Shown one piece after another: positions 1-8,149 of a stretch of 64,000 nucleotides of DNA. The translations under genes and the position numbers were made by a program. Source of the stretch: Limnohabitans sp. 63ED37-2 (GTDB lineage Bacteria; Pseudomonadota; Gammaproteobacteria; Burkholderiales; Burkholderiaceae_C); contig NZ_CP011774.1 of the NCBI RefSeq assembly GCF_001412535.1, positions 1,669,501 through 1,733,500 on the forward strand. Direction: 5' to 3'. Position 1 is the stretch's first letter. Every line of letters begins with the position of its first letter. Under the pieces are notes generated by a model. The model was given only the letters and a program-made list of their open reading frames with translations. It did no database searches and was not told where the DNA came from.

Positions 1-51
1 GAACTGCGAGCCGTGAACCGGCAGCGCGAGCACCAACAGCTTGAATTCTAG
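1..51 (+). CDS. possible 3' end of an unidentified gene
   Basis: Frame 1 is open from the window edge to a TAG at 49-51 and would encode a 16-residue polar, charged C-terminus rich in Arg, Gln and Glu. Most third codon positions are G or C, as in the neighbouring genes. The frame is too short to identify, and chance openness cannot be excluded. An inverted repeat (GTCTAC at 62-67, GTAGAC at 83-88) lies just after it and could be its terminator or an operator for the next gene. Confidence 0.35.
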   Translation, partial: ELRAVNRQREHQQLEF

Positions 52-83
52 GCGCAAAGCTGTCTACAAACCTACAAAATCGG

Positions 84-110
84 TAGACCTCGTGCGGTAC
101 GCCCTACAAT
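84..110 (+). promoter_or_regulatory. putative sigma-70 promoter for the ZapB-like/zapA pair
   Basis: A -10 element TACAAT stands at 105-110, followed by GGGG. A weak -35-like TAGACC lies at 84-89 with a 15-base spacer. The next gene starts at 137. The same CTACAATGG-type -10 recurs before several other genes in this window. Confidence 0.5.
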
Positions 111-136
111 GGGGGACCTCCTTTTCCTTGTTTGCC

Positions 137-373
137 ATGGCCTATTCCGACACCATCGATCAAATCGCCGAGCGTGTGGATCACTTGTTGCTGCGCCACG
201 AAGAGCTCCAACGCACCAATGCTTTGCTGGCCCAGCAAGTGCAAGCGCTGAGCTTGGAGCGCGACCAACTCAAGTCGCGCCTGGCCGCCGCCAGAGCCCG
301 TGTCGATGCACTCATTGAGCGGCTGCCCTCCCCTGCCACCACCGCCCCCGCATCGCCTGAGGCCTCCGCATGA
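137..373 (+). CDS. small coiled-coil, ZapB-like cell-division protein
   Basis: This 78-residue protein has an almost unbroken heptad-like helix over its first 55 residues, followed by a Pro/Ala/Thr-rich tail. It resembles the short ZapB-like/TIGR02449-type proteins encoded directly before zapA in many Burkholderiales, which are thought to help organise the FtsZ ring. The ATG at 137 was chosen because the coiled coil begins there and the promoter at 105-110 rules out the earlier in-frame ATG at 41. Its TGA overlaps the zapA ATG (ATGA at 370-373), so the two are translationally coupled. Family assignment is by context and shape, since coiled coils carry little specific sequence. Confidence 0.75.
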   Translation: MAYSDTIDQIAERVDHLLLRHEELQRTNALLAQQVQALSLERDQLKSRLAAARARVDALIERLPSPATTAPASPEASA

Positions 374-705
374 GCAACCGACAAATCGACGTCCAGATCA
401 TGGGCCAAAGCTACATTTTGGGTTGCCCCGAAGGCGGTGAAGAGCGCCTGATGGGTGCGGTGCGCAAAGTGGACGAAGCCATGTGCAAGATCCGCGACGC
501 GGGCAAGATCAAGGCACGTGACCGCATTGCCGTTTTGGCTGCGCTGAACTTGGCTTTCGAGCAGGCCGATGCGCCACCCGCCTCTGACAAAAACAGTGCC
601 AGCGCCCAGACTGCGGCCGATGTGCCCGCCGATGCACAAGCGCGGCTGGTCCACTTGCTCAGTCGCTTGGACCGTGTCATCGAGCAAGACGGCCAGTTGC
701 TTTGA
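370..705 (+). CDS. zapA: cell division protein ZapA
   Basis: ZapA binds FtsZ and bundles its filaments at mid-cell. The 111-residue product has the family's N-terminal globular part, beginning MSNRQIDVQIMGQSY with the following GCPEGGEERL. A helix suited to forming the ZapA coiled coil follows, with an Ala/Ser-rich linker near residues 65-90 and a Leu-rich final helix. Length is normal for the family. It is coupled to the ZapB-like gene by a 4-base overlap and is followed by 6S RNA, the same order as zapA-ssrS in E. coli. Confidence 0.92.
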   Translation: MSNRQIDVQIMGQSYILGCPEGGEERLMGAVRKVDEAMCKIRDAGKIKARDRIAVLAALNLAFEQADAPPASDKNSASAQTAADVPADAQARLVHLLSRLDRVIEQDGQLL

Positions 706-767
706 GACCCGGGCTAGGGTGACGTGGCCTGTTATTCAGGCAACGGCAAGCGCTGCGGTTTAGCCCC

Positions 768-773
768 TACAAT
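768..773 (+). promoter_or_regulatory. -10 element of the 6S RNA promoter
   Basis: TACAAT at 768-773 lies 7 bases before the predicted 5' end of 6S RNA (781), as expected for a sigma-70 promoter. No convincing -35 was found. The surrounding bases (CCCTACAATGG) match the promoter before the ZapB-like gene. Confidence 0.6.
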
Positions 774-780
774 GGCTTGG

Positions 781-949
781 TCTGCAGTGCTTGCCGGGCT
801 TTATATTTCCTTGAACCAATGCTCTTAGAGCCCGGGCTTGGTACATTGGCTGGTGAGCGTGATCATCTCGCGTCAGATGAACCCAACGCCAGTCTGCCCT
901 CGCCCACCTGAACCCCGGTTCAGGATGCCGGTCCGGTGGCACTTGCAGA
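781..949 (+). ncRNA. ssrS: 6S RNA
   Basis: 6S RNA mimics an open promoter and sequesters the sigma-70 RNA polymerase holoenzyme. The two ends of this segment pair: TCTGCAGTGC at 781-790 with GGCACTTGCAGA at 938-949, the closing stem of the family. Internal G/C-rich arms surround an unpaired AT-richer centre (TTTATATTTCCTTGAACCAA, about 801-820), as expected for the promoter-like bubble. The length of about 169 nt is slightly shorter than the E. coli RNA. The zapA-6S order is conserved in proteobacteria. The ends are estimated from pairing, and a covariance-model search was not possible here. Confidence 0.8.
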
Positions 950-979
950 CACCTTCTTACCTTTCTTCCCCATTCCCCC

Positions 980-1795
980 ATGATCATCGAACCTCTGCTG
1001 TTGGCCGAATTGGCCGTTTTGGGCCTGTGCACGGGCTTTTTGGCGGGCCTGTTGGGCATTGGCGGCGGGATGATCATGGTGCCCTTCTTGACTTACCTGC
1101 TGGGTGCCCGTGGCGTCAGCCCCGACCTGGCCGTCAAGATGGCCATTGCCACCTCCATGGCCACCATCATCTTCACCAGCGTCTCCAGCGTGCGTGCCCA
1201 CCACAAGAAGAAAGCCGTGCGCTGGGATCTGGTCAAGGGCCTGGCCCCGGGCATCGTGATCGGCAGCCTGATCGGCAGCTTGGGTATTTTTGCGTTTGCC
1301 AAAGGCACGTACCTGGCTTTGTTCTTTGCGCTGTTTGTGAGCTTTTCGGCCACTCAAATGTTTCTGGACAAAAAACCTGCGCCTTCGCGCCAGGTGCCCG
1401 GTTTTCAGGGTTTGCTCGGAGCAGGCAGCCTGATTGGTTTGCTCTCGGGCCTGGTGGGTGCGGGCGGTGGCTTCATCAGCGTGCCTTTCATGGCCTGGTG
1501 CAATGTGGCCATCCACAACGCGGTGGCCACCAGCGCCGCCTTGGGCTTTCCGATTGCCTTGGCCAACGTGGCCGGCTACATCGTGAGCGGCCAAAACGTG
1601 CAAGACCTGCCAGCCTACAGTTTTGGTTACTTGTGGTTGCCCGCTTTGGTGGTGATTGCGGTGTGCAGCGTACTGATGGCCCCCATTGGTGCGTCAACCG
1701 CCCATAAGCTGCCCGTCAAGCAACTCAAACGTGTGTTTGCCAGCGTGCTGTACCTGCTGGCCGCTTACATGCTCTACAAAGGTCTGGTGGCCTGA
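980..1795 (+). CDS. TauE/SafE (TSUP) family permease
   Basis: A 271-residue inner-membrane protein with about eight hydrophobic segments in two homologous halves, each starting with a glycine-rich loop (GGGMIMVPFLTYLLG near residue 31 and GGGFISVPF near 160). This twin arrangement is the hallmark of the TSUP family, which moves sulfite, sulfoacetate and other small anions or sulfur compounds. The substrate cannot be read from sequence. The ATG at 980 is the first start after the 6S RNA. The gene converges on the next membrane protein, with 61 bases between the stop codons. Confidence 0.85.
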   Translation: MIIEPLLLAELAVLGLCTGFLAGLLGIGGGMIMVPFLTYLLGARGVSPDLAVKMAIATSMATIIFTSVSSVRAHHKKKAVRWDLVKGLAPGIVIGSLIGSLGIFAFAKGTYLALFFALFVSFSATQMFLDKKPAPSRQVPGFQGLLGAGSLIGLLSGLVGAGGGFISVPFMAWCNVAIHNAVATSAALGFPIALANVAGYIVSGQNVQDLPAYSFGYLWLPALVVIAVCSVLMAPIGASTAHKLPVKQLKRVFASVLYLLAAYMLYKGLVA

Positions 1796-1819
1796 TCAAC
1801 GGCCCCTTGGATATCACCT

Positions 1820-1836
1820 CCGGTCAACTTGACCGG
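1820..1836. repeat. perfect 17-base palindrome between convergent genes
   Basis: CCGGTCAA and TTGACCGG flank a single C. The site lies between the stop codons of two convergent membrane-protein genes. A one-base loop and no T-run make it a poor intrinsic terminator. It could be a protein-binding site or a weak hairpin. Confidence 0.5.
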
Positions 1837-1856
1837 TCGTTCGACTCGTCTAGTTT

Positions 1857-2534
1857 TCAGGGAGTCACGCACCAAGGCGCCTGGTCATGCACCAAGCCCA
1901 TCCACAGGGCCCAGGCCGAGACCGACGCCAGCGCCAAGCCTGCAACACGCATGCCCCAAGCCCCATCGCCCAATGTCTGCATTCGCAAAAACAGCCATGG
2001 CCCGGCCCACAGGCTAAGGCTGCTGCCCAAAGCAAACAAAGCCATGGTGGCCGCACCCTCAACGGGCTGGCTGGTCAAAGCCGCCACCATCAAAGCCGAA
2101 TACAACAAGCCACAAGGCATGAAGGCCCACAGCCCGCCCACTATCCAGGGCGCAGCGCGACCCCAGCGGCTATTGAAGGCCCGCACACGCGCCCACAAGC
2201 GACGCGCTGCGGCATCGAGCCACAGGGGTTGCCGCGCCTGCAGCATGAGCAACAAGCCCAGTACCAGCGCGGTGAGGTGCAGCAAGGTCCAGACCGGGCG
2301 AATGGCGGCGGATTGCGTGGTCAGCCAGCCCAGGCCCTGCACGCTGGCCGCAGCCACAGCACCCAAAAGCGCATAGCCCCCCAGGCGACCCAGCTGAAAC
2401 GCCAGCAAGGCCTGAGCCCGCCGCTCACCCGCAGCTTGACCCAGACCGGCACAGGCCGCGCCGCACATGGCCACACAATGTGGCCCGCCCAGCACCCCCA
2501 TCATCAAGGCCGTGATGGCCAAAGAACTTTGCAT
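1857..2534 (-). CDS. SafE/UreH-type (DsbD_2-like) membrane protein
   Basis: A 225-residue protein with about six membrane segments. The first segment ends in GGPHCVAMCGAAC, a cysteine-bearing signature of the UreH-like/DsbD_2 transmembrane family, often annotated sulfite exporter TauE/SafE. In Burkholderiales this gene sits beside hemN, fnr and the cco genes, which suggests a part in cytochrome oxidase or metal-centre maturation; that role is inferred from context only. It is the last gene of the leftward hemN unit, 61 bases after the hemN stop. It is not closely related to the rightward TSUP gene next to it. Confidence 0.75.
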   Translation of the reverse strand: MQSSLAITALMMGVLGGPHCVAMCGAACAGLGQAAGERRAQALLAFQLGRLGGYALLGAVAAASVQGLGWLTTQSAAIRPVWTLLHLTALVLGLLLMLQARQPLWLDAAARRLWARVRAFNSRWGRAAPWIVGGLWAFMPCGLLYSALMVAALTSQPVEGAATMALFALGSSLSLWAGPWLFLRMQTLGDGAWGMRVAGLALASVSAWALWMGLVHDQAPWCVTP

Positions 2535-2595
2535 GGCTTGTTCGCTTGAATATCGAAAGGTGCATTGTCAGCGATGCAGCCCCTCCCAGTGCGCA

Positions 2596-3978
2596 TCAAA
2601 TGATTTTGGAAAACCGCGTGCGGTGGCGGTCGGCCTGCAGATAACGGTCAAACACCATGGCCACGCCGCGCACAAAAAACCAACCCATGGCCGTGACCTG
2701 AATGCCAGTCTCACTCAACTGCACCAGGCCTTGCGCTTGCATGTCCTCGAGCTGGCGCAGCTCTGGGGCAAACAGGGTCTTGAAGTCGACCAGCCAGGCC
2801 AAGTTGATGGACTCGTAGTGCAACTGCCCTTGGCACATGAGCGCCATGATGACCGAGCGGCGAATCAGGTCGTCGCGCGTGAGCGCCAGGCCCCGCACCA
2901 CCGGGAAATGGCCTTGGTCAAGGAGGTCGGCATACTCTTCCAGGGTCTTGGCGTTTTGGCTGTAGATCGTGCCGATGCGGCCGATCGAGGACACGCCCAG
3001 CGCAATCAGGTCGCAATCGGCCTGCGTGCTGTAACCCTGGAAGTTGCGGTGCAAACGCCCCTGTCGTTTGGCCACGGCCAAAGCGTCACCCGGCAAAGCG
3101 AAGTGGTCCATGCCGATGTAGACATAGCCCGCATCGGTCAGCGCATCGAGCGAGCGCGAGAGCATGGCCACCTTGGCCGCACCTGCAGGCAGCTCTTGCG
3201 CGTGAATGCGGCGCTGCGGCTTGAAGCGTTCGGGCAAGTGCGCATAGGCATACAAGGCGATACGGTCAGGGCGAAGACTTTTCACCTGCTCCAGCGTGCG
3301 GTCAAAAGACTCGGGCGTTTGCAGGGGCAAGCCGTAAATCAGGTCGACATTGACCGATTCAAAACCCAATCGGCGAGACGCCTCGACCAAAGCAAAAACT
3401 TGCTCTGCGGGCTGGATGCGGTGCACGGCTTTTTGCACCGCAGGGTCAAAGTCCTGCACGCCAAAACTTAGGCGGTTGAAACCCAGCTCGGCCAGCACGG
3501 CCAGGCGGTTTTCATCCACGGTGCGTGGGTCCACCTCGACAGAGTATTCACCGCCCGGTGCAAACTCAAAGTGCTCGCGCAGCAGGCCTATCAATTGGCG
3601 CAACTACTCGTCACTCATGAAAGTGGGTGTGCCGCCACCCAAATGCAACTGGCTGACCGATTGACCGCGCCCCAGGTGCCGGGTGTGCAATTCCACCTCT
3701 TTGCGCAGGTAACGCAAATAATCCGCAGCCCGCTCTTTGTGTTTGGTGATGATTTTGTTGCAGGCACAGTAGTAGCACAGGGATTCGCAAAACGGGATGT
3801 GCACGTACAAGGACAGCGGTGGCTGCTTGCCCACCGACCCCGACTGGCGTTGCGTGAGCGCCTGCACGTAATCGTCCTCGCCAAAGGCTTCAACAAAACG
3901 GTCTGCCGTGGGGTAGGAGGTGTAGCGCGGGCCGGGCACGTCAAAGCGTGTCAGCAATTGCGGTGTGATGACGGACAT
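2596..3978 (-). pseudogene. hemN: oxygen-independent coproporphyrinogen III dehydrogenase interrupted by an in-frame amber codon
   Basis: HemN is a radical-SAM enzyme that converts coproporphyrinogen III to protoporphyrinogen IX without oxygen, needed for heme supply to the cbb3 oxidase. The reading frame from ATG at 3978 carries the cluster motif C64-x3-C68-x2-C71, followed by HLGGGTPTF. It then meets TAG at codon 125 (bases 3606-3604). The same frame continues unshifted to 2596 with normal HemN sequence, including SVEVDPR and FNRLSFGVQDF, so the sum is a full-length family member of about 460 codons. GAG-to-TAG is the simplest change, because family members have an acidic residue there. No good ribosome site precedes the TTG after the stop. 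Either the gene is recently inactivated, the amber is read through, or this is a sequencing error. Confidence 0.85.
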
Positions 3979-4047
3979 GTGTCTGCCCCTTAATTCGAAT
4001 GTGTACAGAACAAGTCATCACTGTGCCCGCATGCATGTGGCCATGTA

Positions 4048-4061
4048 TTGACTCAGGTCAA
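4048..4061. promoter_or_regulatory. FNR/CRP-type dyad between hemN and fnr
   Basis: TTGACTCAGGTCAA is a perfect TTGAC-N4-GTCAA dyad, one base per half away from the FNR consensus TTGAT-N4-ATCAA. It lies in the divergent 207-base region between hemN (start 3978) and fnr (start 4186), so it may control either gene or provide FNR autoregulation. A weaker half-conserved site (TTGATCCAAGGCAA) lies at 4145-4158. Confidence 0.65.
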
Positions 4062-4185
4062 ACCCTTTACCGGTTTTTCGGGATTTCGAGCAAGGACCGG
4101 GTATACCCGCAAATAAAGCCGATTTTTCCGTATAAGCTCAAGTCTTGATCCAAGGCAAATCCATTGCTCAACCAAGAGATAAACC

Positions 4186-4905
4186 ATGAATCCACAAGCC
4201 ATCAAAGTCGCCTGCTCCAATTGCAACTTGCGCGAGTTGTGCATGCCCATGGGCCTGAGCGACCATGACCTCAACCGCCTCGACGATCTTGTGGCTGTAC
4301 GCCGCAAGATCAAGCGGGGTGACACCCTCTTCACCAATGGCGAAAAGTTCACATCGCTCTATGCCATTCGCACCGGTTTTTTCAAGACCTGCCTGGCCAC
4401 TGAAGACGGGCGCGACCAAGTCACGGGCTTTCAGATGGCGGGCGAGATCATTGGCCTGGACGGCATCGTGAACGACCAGCACAGCTGCGATGCGGTGGCA
4501 CTGGAAGACGCCGAAGTCTGTGTCATGCCCTTTGACCGGATCGAAGAAATCTCGCGCGAAGTGACCGCTTTGCAGCATCATGTTCACAAAATCATGAGCC
4601 GCGAGATCGTGCGCGAGCATGGCGTGATGCTGCTTTTGGGCAGCATGCGGGCCGAAGAACGATTGGCCGCTTTTTTACTGAATCTGGTGCAACGTTTGCA
4701 CGCCCGAGGCTTTTCACAGTCCGAGCTGGTGCTGCGCATGACGCGCGAAGAAATAGGCAGCTATCTGGGCCTGAAACTCGAAACCGTCAGCCGTACGTTT
4801 TCGAAGTTTGTGGAAGACGGCACCGTGGAAGTCAAGCAGCGCCATGTGCGCATTCTGGACACCGAGGGCCTGCAGCGCCTGGTCAACAACAATCAGTGCC
4901 ATTGA
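4186..4905 (+). CDS. fnr: FNR-family oxygen-responsive transcriptional regulator
   Basis: FNR binds an oxygen-labile [4Fe-4S] cluster and, when the cluster is intact, activates genes for low-oxygen life. The 239-residue protein keeps all four cluster ligands at E. coli spacing: C10, C13 and C19 in the N-terminal arm, and C112 in EVCVMPF. A cyclic-nucleotide-type beta-roll follows (about residues 25-145), then the dimer helix and a helix-turn-helix near 190-215. The recognition helix has ETVSRTF, giving the E-x2-S-R set that reads TTGAT. The neighbouring cco genes carry matching FNR boxes. The leftward gene after it overlaps its last 23 bases. Confidence 0.95.
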   Translation: MNPQAIKVACSNCNLRELCMPMGLSDHDLNRLDDLVAVRRKIKRGDTLFTNGEKFTSLYAIRTGFFKTCLATEDGRDQVTGFQMAGEIIGLDGIVNDQHSCDAVALEDAEVCVMPFDRIEEISREVTALQHHVHKIMSREIVREHGVMLLLGSMRAEERLAAFLLNLVQRLHARGFSQSELVLRMTREEIGSYLGLKLETVSRTFSKFVEDGTVEVKQRHVRILDTEGLQRLVNNNQCH

Positions 4906-5188
4906 CACGTTTTTTGCTGCACTCTGCAGGCCTGTCTGATGGCTGAACAGGACAACGGTTGAGCTCGAACGGCGACAGGCTCAGCAGCGTGGTGAGACCG
5001 CTGGCGAGCATGGTCAGGCCCCAGAAAGCAAAAAAGGCCAGCGTGTAAATCGCTTGCCTGGACAGGTCCAGGTCTTGCCCGAACCAGTGCAGGTCTTGCG
5101 GGTCAACAAAAGCGAACACCAGCACTTCCAACAGGCCTGCGACCAAAAAGGCTGGCCAGGCGATCCACATCCAACGTTGAGCAAGCAT
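4883..5188 (-). CDS. small two-helix membrane protein at the end of the cco operon
   Basis: A 101-residue protein with two membrane segments (about residues 8-28 and 45-68) and a polar Cys-containing tail. The start at 5188 has a good AGGGAG ribosome site. It follows ccoH by 16 bases and is the last gene of the leftward cco unit. Its 3' end overlaps the 3' end of fnr by 23 bases on the opposite strand. I do not recognise a named family. Similar small proteins follow ccoH in related Burkholderiales, so an accessory role in cbb3 oxidase assembly is plausible but unproven. Confidence 0.7.
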   Translation of the reverse strand: MLAQRWMWIAWPAFLVAGLLEVLVFAFVDPQDLHWFGQDLDLSRQAIYTLAFFAFWGLTMLASGLTTLLSLSPFELNRCPVQPSDRPAECSKKRVNGTDCC

Positions 5189-5204
5189 TGTGTCTCCCTT
5201 GGGG

Positions 5205-5489
5205 TCAGGGTTTGGTGGGTTCAGCAGCAGGTTTTTGCAGCGCGGCGGGCAACTCGCCTGTGGCCGCATGGTTGCGTCCTTGCATGGCGGGGACATGGGT
5301 GATGCCCTGGCGCTCTTGCATGGCGGTGCGTGGCGTGACGTTGAGCACCGGGTCAGGGTTGGTCGCAGCAATGTAGAACGTGATGAAACCCGCCACCACC
5401 ACCACGGCGGGGCCGCCAATCACCATCCACACCAATCCAAAACGCCACCAGGGCTGTCCCTCTTTGCTCACATTCAGAACCTTGTTCAT
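5205..5489 (-). CDS. ccoH: CcoH/FixH-like cbb3 oxidase assembly protein
   Basis: A short (94-residue) protein with one N-terminal membrane anchor beginning PWWRFGLVWMVIGGPA, the typical FixH/CcoH opening. The NPDPVL that follows the anchor is also typical. The periplasmic part is much shorter than in classical FixH (about 160 residues) and ends in an Ala/Pro/Glu-rich tail. CcoH stabilises the CcoNOQP complex. Position directly after ccoG (26-base gap) supports the call. Because the soluble domain is short, it may be a reduced relative. Confidence 0.72.
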   Translation of the reverse strand: MNKVLNVSKEGQPWWRFGLVWMVIGGPAVVVVAGFITFYIAATNPDPVLNVTPRTAMQERQGITHVPAMQGRNHAATGELPAALQKPAAEPTKP

Positions 5490-5515
5490 GGCTGTCTTTC
5501 AAAAATAAAGGTCAC

Positions 5516-6973
5516 TCAGCGAGGGACCAGAAACACGGTTTTTTCGCTCAGCTGACCGACCGATTGGCCGTCTGTCGATCGGGATTCGATGCGGAAATGG
5601 ATCGGGTGAGATCCAGCGGGCGCTGCGTCGTAGGGCACTTGCAATCGCACGGACACCCAACGCGATTCGGTGGCACCCACTTCCACCAGCGGCTCGGTGG
5701 CCAGGGCCAGGCCCGGAAGACCATCGACTTGCAACTGAAAAGTCAAGTTCTGCTCGGCCGCATTCATGATTTGCAAGCGGTACACGTTTTCAATTTTGCC
5801 GCCCACCACAATGCGGGCCATGGTGGCGCGGTCGCGCACGATGTCCACCTTGAACGGATCGCGACTCCACAAGGACAGCCCCACCCCGAGGATGATGGCC
5901 CACAGCACAGCGGTGTAAACCAAGACACGCGGGCGGAAAATGCGGCGCACGGTTTGCGCCCCACTCCAGCCTTTGTCCATGGCGTTTTGTGTCGAGAACT
6001 TGATGAGACCACGCTCGTAACCGACCTTGTCCATCACGTTGTTGCACACGTCCACACAAGCGCCGCAGCCAATGCACTCGTACTGCAGGCCTTTGCGGAT
6101 GTCGATGCCGGTGGGGCAGACCTGCACACACAAGGTGCAGTCCACACATGCGCCCAAGCCCTGCGCCTTGGGGTCTGCTTTTTTAGAACGGGCACCACGC
6201 GGCTCACCCCGCGCCTCGTCGTAAGTGACGATCAGGGTGTCCTTGTCGAACATGGCGCTCTGAAAGCGGGCATAGGGGCACATGTATTTGCAGACCTGCT
6301 CGCGCATGAAGCCCGCATTGCCATAGGTGGCAAAACTGTAAAACAAGATCCAGAAAATTTCCCAAGGTCCAAATCCCAGGGAGAAGATCGATGCGGTCAA
6401 TTCGCGGATCGGCGTGAAGTAGCCCACGAAGCTGAAACCCGTCCAAAGCGACAACACAATCCAGGCGAGTTGCTTGCCTGTTTTGCGCCAGAGCTTGTTG
6501 AAGCTCATTGGTGCATCGTCCAGGCGCATGCGGGCCGATCGATCGCCTTCAAACTGGCGCTCGATCCAGATGAAAATTTCGGTGTAAACCGTTTGTGGGC
6601 AGGCAAAGCCGCACCACAAACGTCCCGCCACAGCCGTGAACAAAAACAGCGACAAGGCCGAGATGACCAGCAAAGCCGTCAGGTAAATGAAGTCCTGTGG
6701 GTAGAGCACGAGGCCGAAGATGTAGAACCTGCGTGCCCCCAAGTCAAACAGCACCGCCTGGCGCTGCCCCCACTCCAACCAAGGCAGGCCGTAGAAGACC
6801 AATTGCGTGATCACCACCATGAGCCAACGCCATTTGGCAAACACGCCCTGAACGCTGCGGGGGTAAATTTTTTGGTGGGCTTGGTACAGGGACACCATGT
6901 CCGCATCGCCCTCGGCGGACACGGAGGTGATCGGGATCACGCTGCGGGAGGGACGATCTTCAGGGGTGGACAA
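5516..6973 (-). CDS. ccoG: cytochrome c oxidase accessory protein CcoG
   Basis: CcoG is a membrane-bound iron-sulfur protein that reduces Cu(II) to Cu(I) for insertion into the cbb3 oxidase. The 485-residue protein has several N-terminal membrane helices, the RLWCGFACPQTVYTE segment near residue 117, KYMCPYARFQ, and two ferredoxin-type cysteine clusters (ACVDCTLCVQVCPTGIDIR and CIGCGACVDVC, about 270-310). An immunoglobulin-like C-terminal domain follows. The best start is a TTG at 6973 with AAGG 8 bases upstream; the next in-frame ATG would remove 25 residues. It lies 56 bases after ccoP. Confidence 0.93.
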   Translation of the reverse strand: MSTPEDRPSRSVIPITSVSAEGDADMVSLYQAHQKIYPRSVQGVFAKWRWLMVVITQLVFYGLPWLEWGQRQAVLFDLGARRFYIFGLVLYPQDFIYLTALLVISALSLFLFTAVAGRLWCGFACPQTVYTEIFIWIERQFEGDRSARMRLDDAPMSFNKLWRKTGKQLAWIVLSLWTGFSFVGYFTPIRELTASIFSLGFGPWEIFWILFYSFATYGNAGFMREQVCKYMCPYARFQSAMFDKDTLIVTYDEARGEPRGARSKKADPKAQGLGACVDCTLCVQVCPTGIDIRKGLQYECIGCGACVDVCNNVMDKVGYERGLIKFSTQNAMDKGWSGAQTVRRIFRPRVLVYTAVLWAIILGVGLSLWSRDPFKVDIVRDRATMARIVVGGKIENVYRLQIMNAAEQNLTFQLQVDGLPGLALATEPLVEVGATESRWVSVRLQVPYDAAPAGSHPIHFRIESRSTDGQSVGQLSEKTVFLVPR

Positions 6974-7029
6974 AACGCAAACCTTGGTTCAATTTCTGCA
7001 AAAGGGCAAGCCTGCTGCAGGGGGTGACA

Positions 7030-7962
7030 TCACTTGGCAGGACTGGCTGCAGCGCTGGCCACAGCGTTGTTGGACAAGCCCCAGACATAGGAAGCGAGCA
7101 CATGGATCTGGCCTTCGGTCAACTTGGCGGCCTGAGCCGGCATCTGGTTGACCTTGCCGTTGTTGATGATGTTCACGATGGCGTTCTCACCCCAGCCGTG
7201 CAACCAGATGTCGTCGGTCAGATTGGGAGCGCCCATGGCGTGGTTGCCCTTGCCGTCCATACCATGGCAAGCCGCGCAAGCACCAAACTTGGATTTGCCC
7301 AGTTGTGCACGCAGCGAGTCGTGCGGGCTTTGGGACAGGCTCAACACATAGTGCGCCACGTTGCGCACGTCCTCGGGTGTGCCCACGGCGGCAGCCATGG
7401 GCGGCATGTTGCCGGCACGGCCTTGCACCAAGGTGGTTTTGATCGCGTCGGGCGTGCCGCCATACAACCAGTCGGCATCGGCCAAATTGGGAAAGCCCTT
7501 GCTGCCGCGTGCATCAGAGCCGTGGCACTGTGCGCAGTTGTTCATGAACAGGCGGTCGCCAATGGCCAGCGCTTGCGGGTCCTTGGACACTTGCTCGGGT
7601 GGCATGCCCTGGAACTTGGCGTACAGCGGCGCCACTTCGGCATTGCCTTTGGCCACTTCAGCCTCGTACTGACCGGCCGAGGACCAGCCAAATTTGCCGG
7701 CAAAGTTGCCTGCACCCGGGTACATAGCCAGGTAAACGAAGGCAAAAATGATGGTGATGATGAACAAACCCACCCACCAACGGGGCAGCGGGTTGTTCAT
7801 TTCACGCAAGTCACCGTCCCAGACGTGGCCGGTGGTGTTGTCGTTGGCGGTCATGGCCTTGGCCTTGCCGCTGAACCACAACAAAAGCAGACAGGCAATG
7901 ATGCTGACCAGCGTGATGCCGGCCACATACAAGTGCCAGAAGTTGCTGATGAAGTCACTCAT
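7030..7962 (-). CDS. ccoP: cbb3-type cytochrome c oxidase subunit III (diheme)
   Basis: CcoP carries electrons from soluble cytochromes to CcoO/CcoN. The 310-residue protein has two N-terminal membrane segments (about 10-30 and 62-82) and a periplasmic part with two c-type heme motifs, CAQCH at 143-147 and CAACH at 229-233. Candidate axial methionines occur in NMPPM and QMPAQ contexts. The start at 7962 has AAGGA upstream. It follows ccoQ by 37 bases in the order N-O-Q-P. Confidence 0.96.
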   Translation of the reverse strand: MSDFISNFWHLYVAGITLVSIIACLLLLWFSGKAKAMTANDNTTGHVWDGDLREMNNPLPRWWVGLFIITIIFAFVYLAMYPGAGNFAGKFGWSSAGQYEAEVAKGNAEVAPLYAKFQGMPPEQVSKDPQALAIGDRLFMNNCAQCHGSDARGSKGFPNLADADWLYGGTPDAIKTTLVQGRAGNMPPMAAAVGTPEDVRNVAHYVLSLSQSPHDSLRAQLGKSKFGACAACHGMDGKGNHAMGAPNLTDDIWLHGWGENAIVNIINNGKVNQMPAQAAKLTEGQIHVLASYVWGLSNNAVASAAASPAK

Positions 7963-7999
7963 GGAGTTTCCTTGGTATTTTTAAGTTCTGAAGGACGGC

Positions 8000-8140
8000 T
8001 CAATCGTCCTGACGAAATGGCAGCTGCGCTGCCTCGTCAAAATCGGCCTGGTTACGGTTGGACCATGCCCACACCACAATGCCGGCAAAGCAGCAAAAGG
8101 CGAGCAAGGTCACAACAGAGCGCATGGTGTTGATGTCCAT
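8000..8140 (-). CDS. ccoQ: cbb3-type oxidase small subunit CcoQ
   Basis: A 46-residue protein, below common gene-calling limits. It has a short N-terminus (MDINTMRS), one membrane helix (about residues 9-27, ending VVWAW) and an acidic tail (DFDEAAQLPFRQDD). Length, topology and position between ccoO and ccoP identify it. CcoQ stabilises the interaction of CcoP with the core. It starts 9 bases after the ccoO stop. Confidence 0.9.
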   Translation of the reverse strand: MDINTMRSVVTLLAFCCFAGIVVWAWSNRNQADFDEAAQLPFRQDD

Positions 8141-8149
8141 GACCATTCC

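Noticed and set aside
5564..7027. Long plus-strand frame opposite ccoG
   Set aside because: No recognisable domain, His/Gln/Arg-rich composition typical of antisense frames, and ccoG on the other strand is certain.
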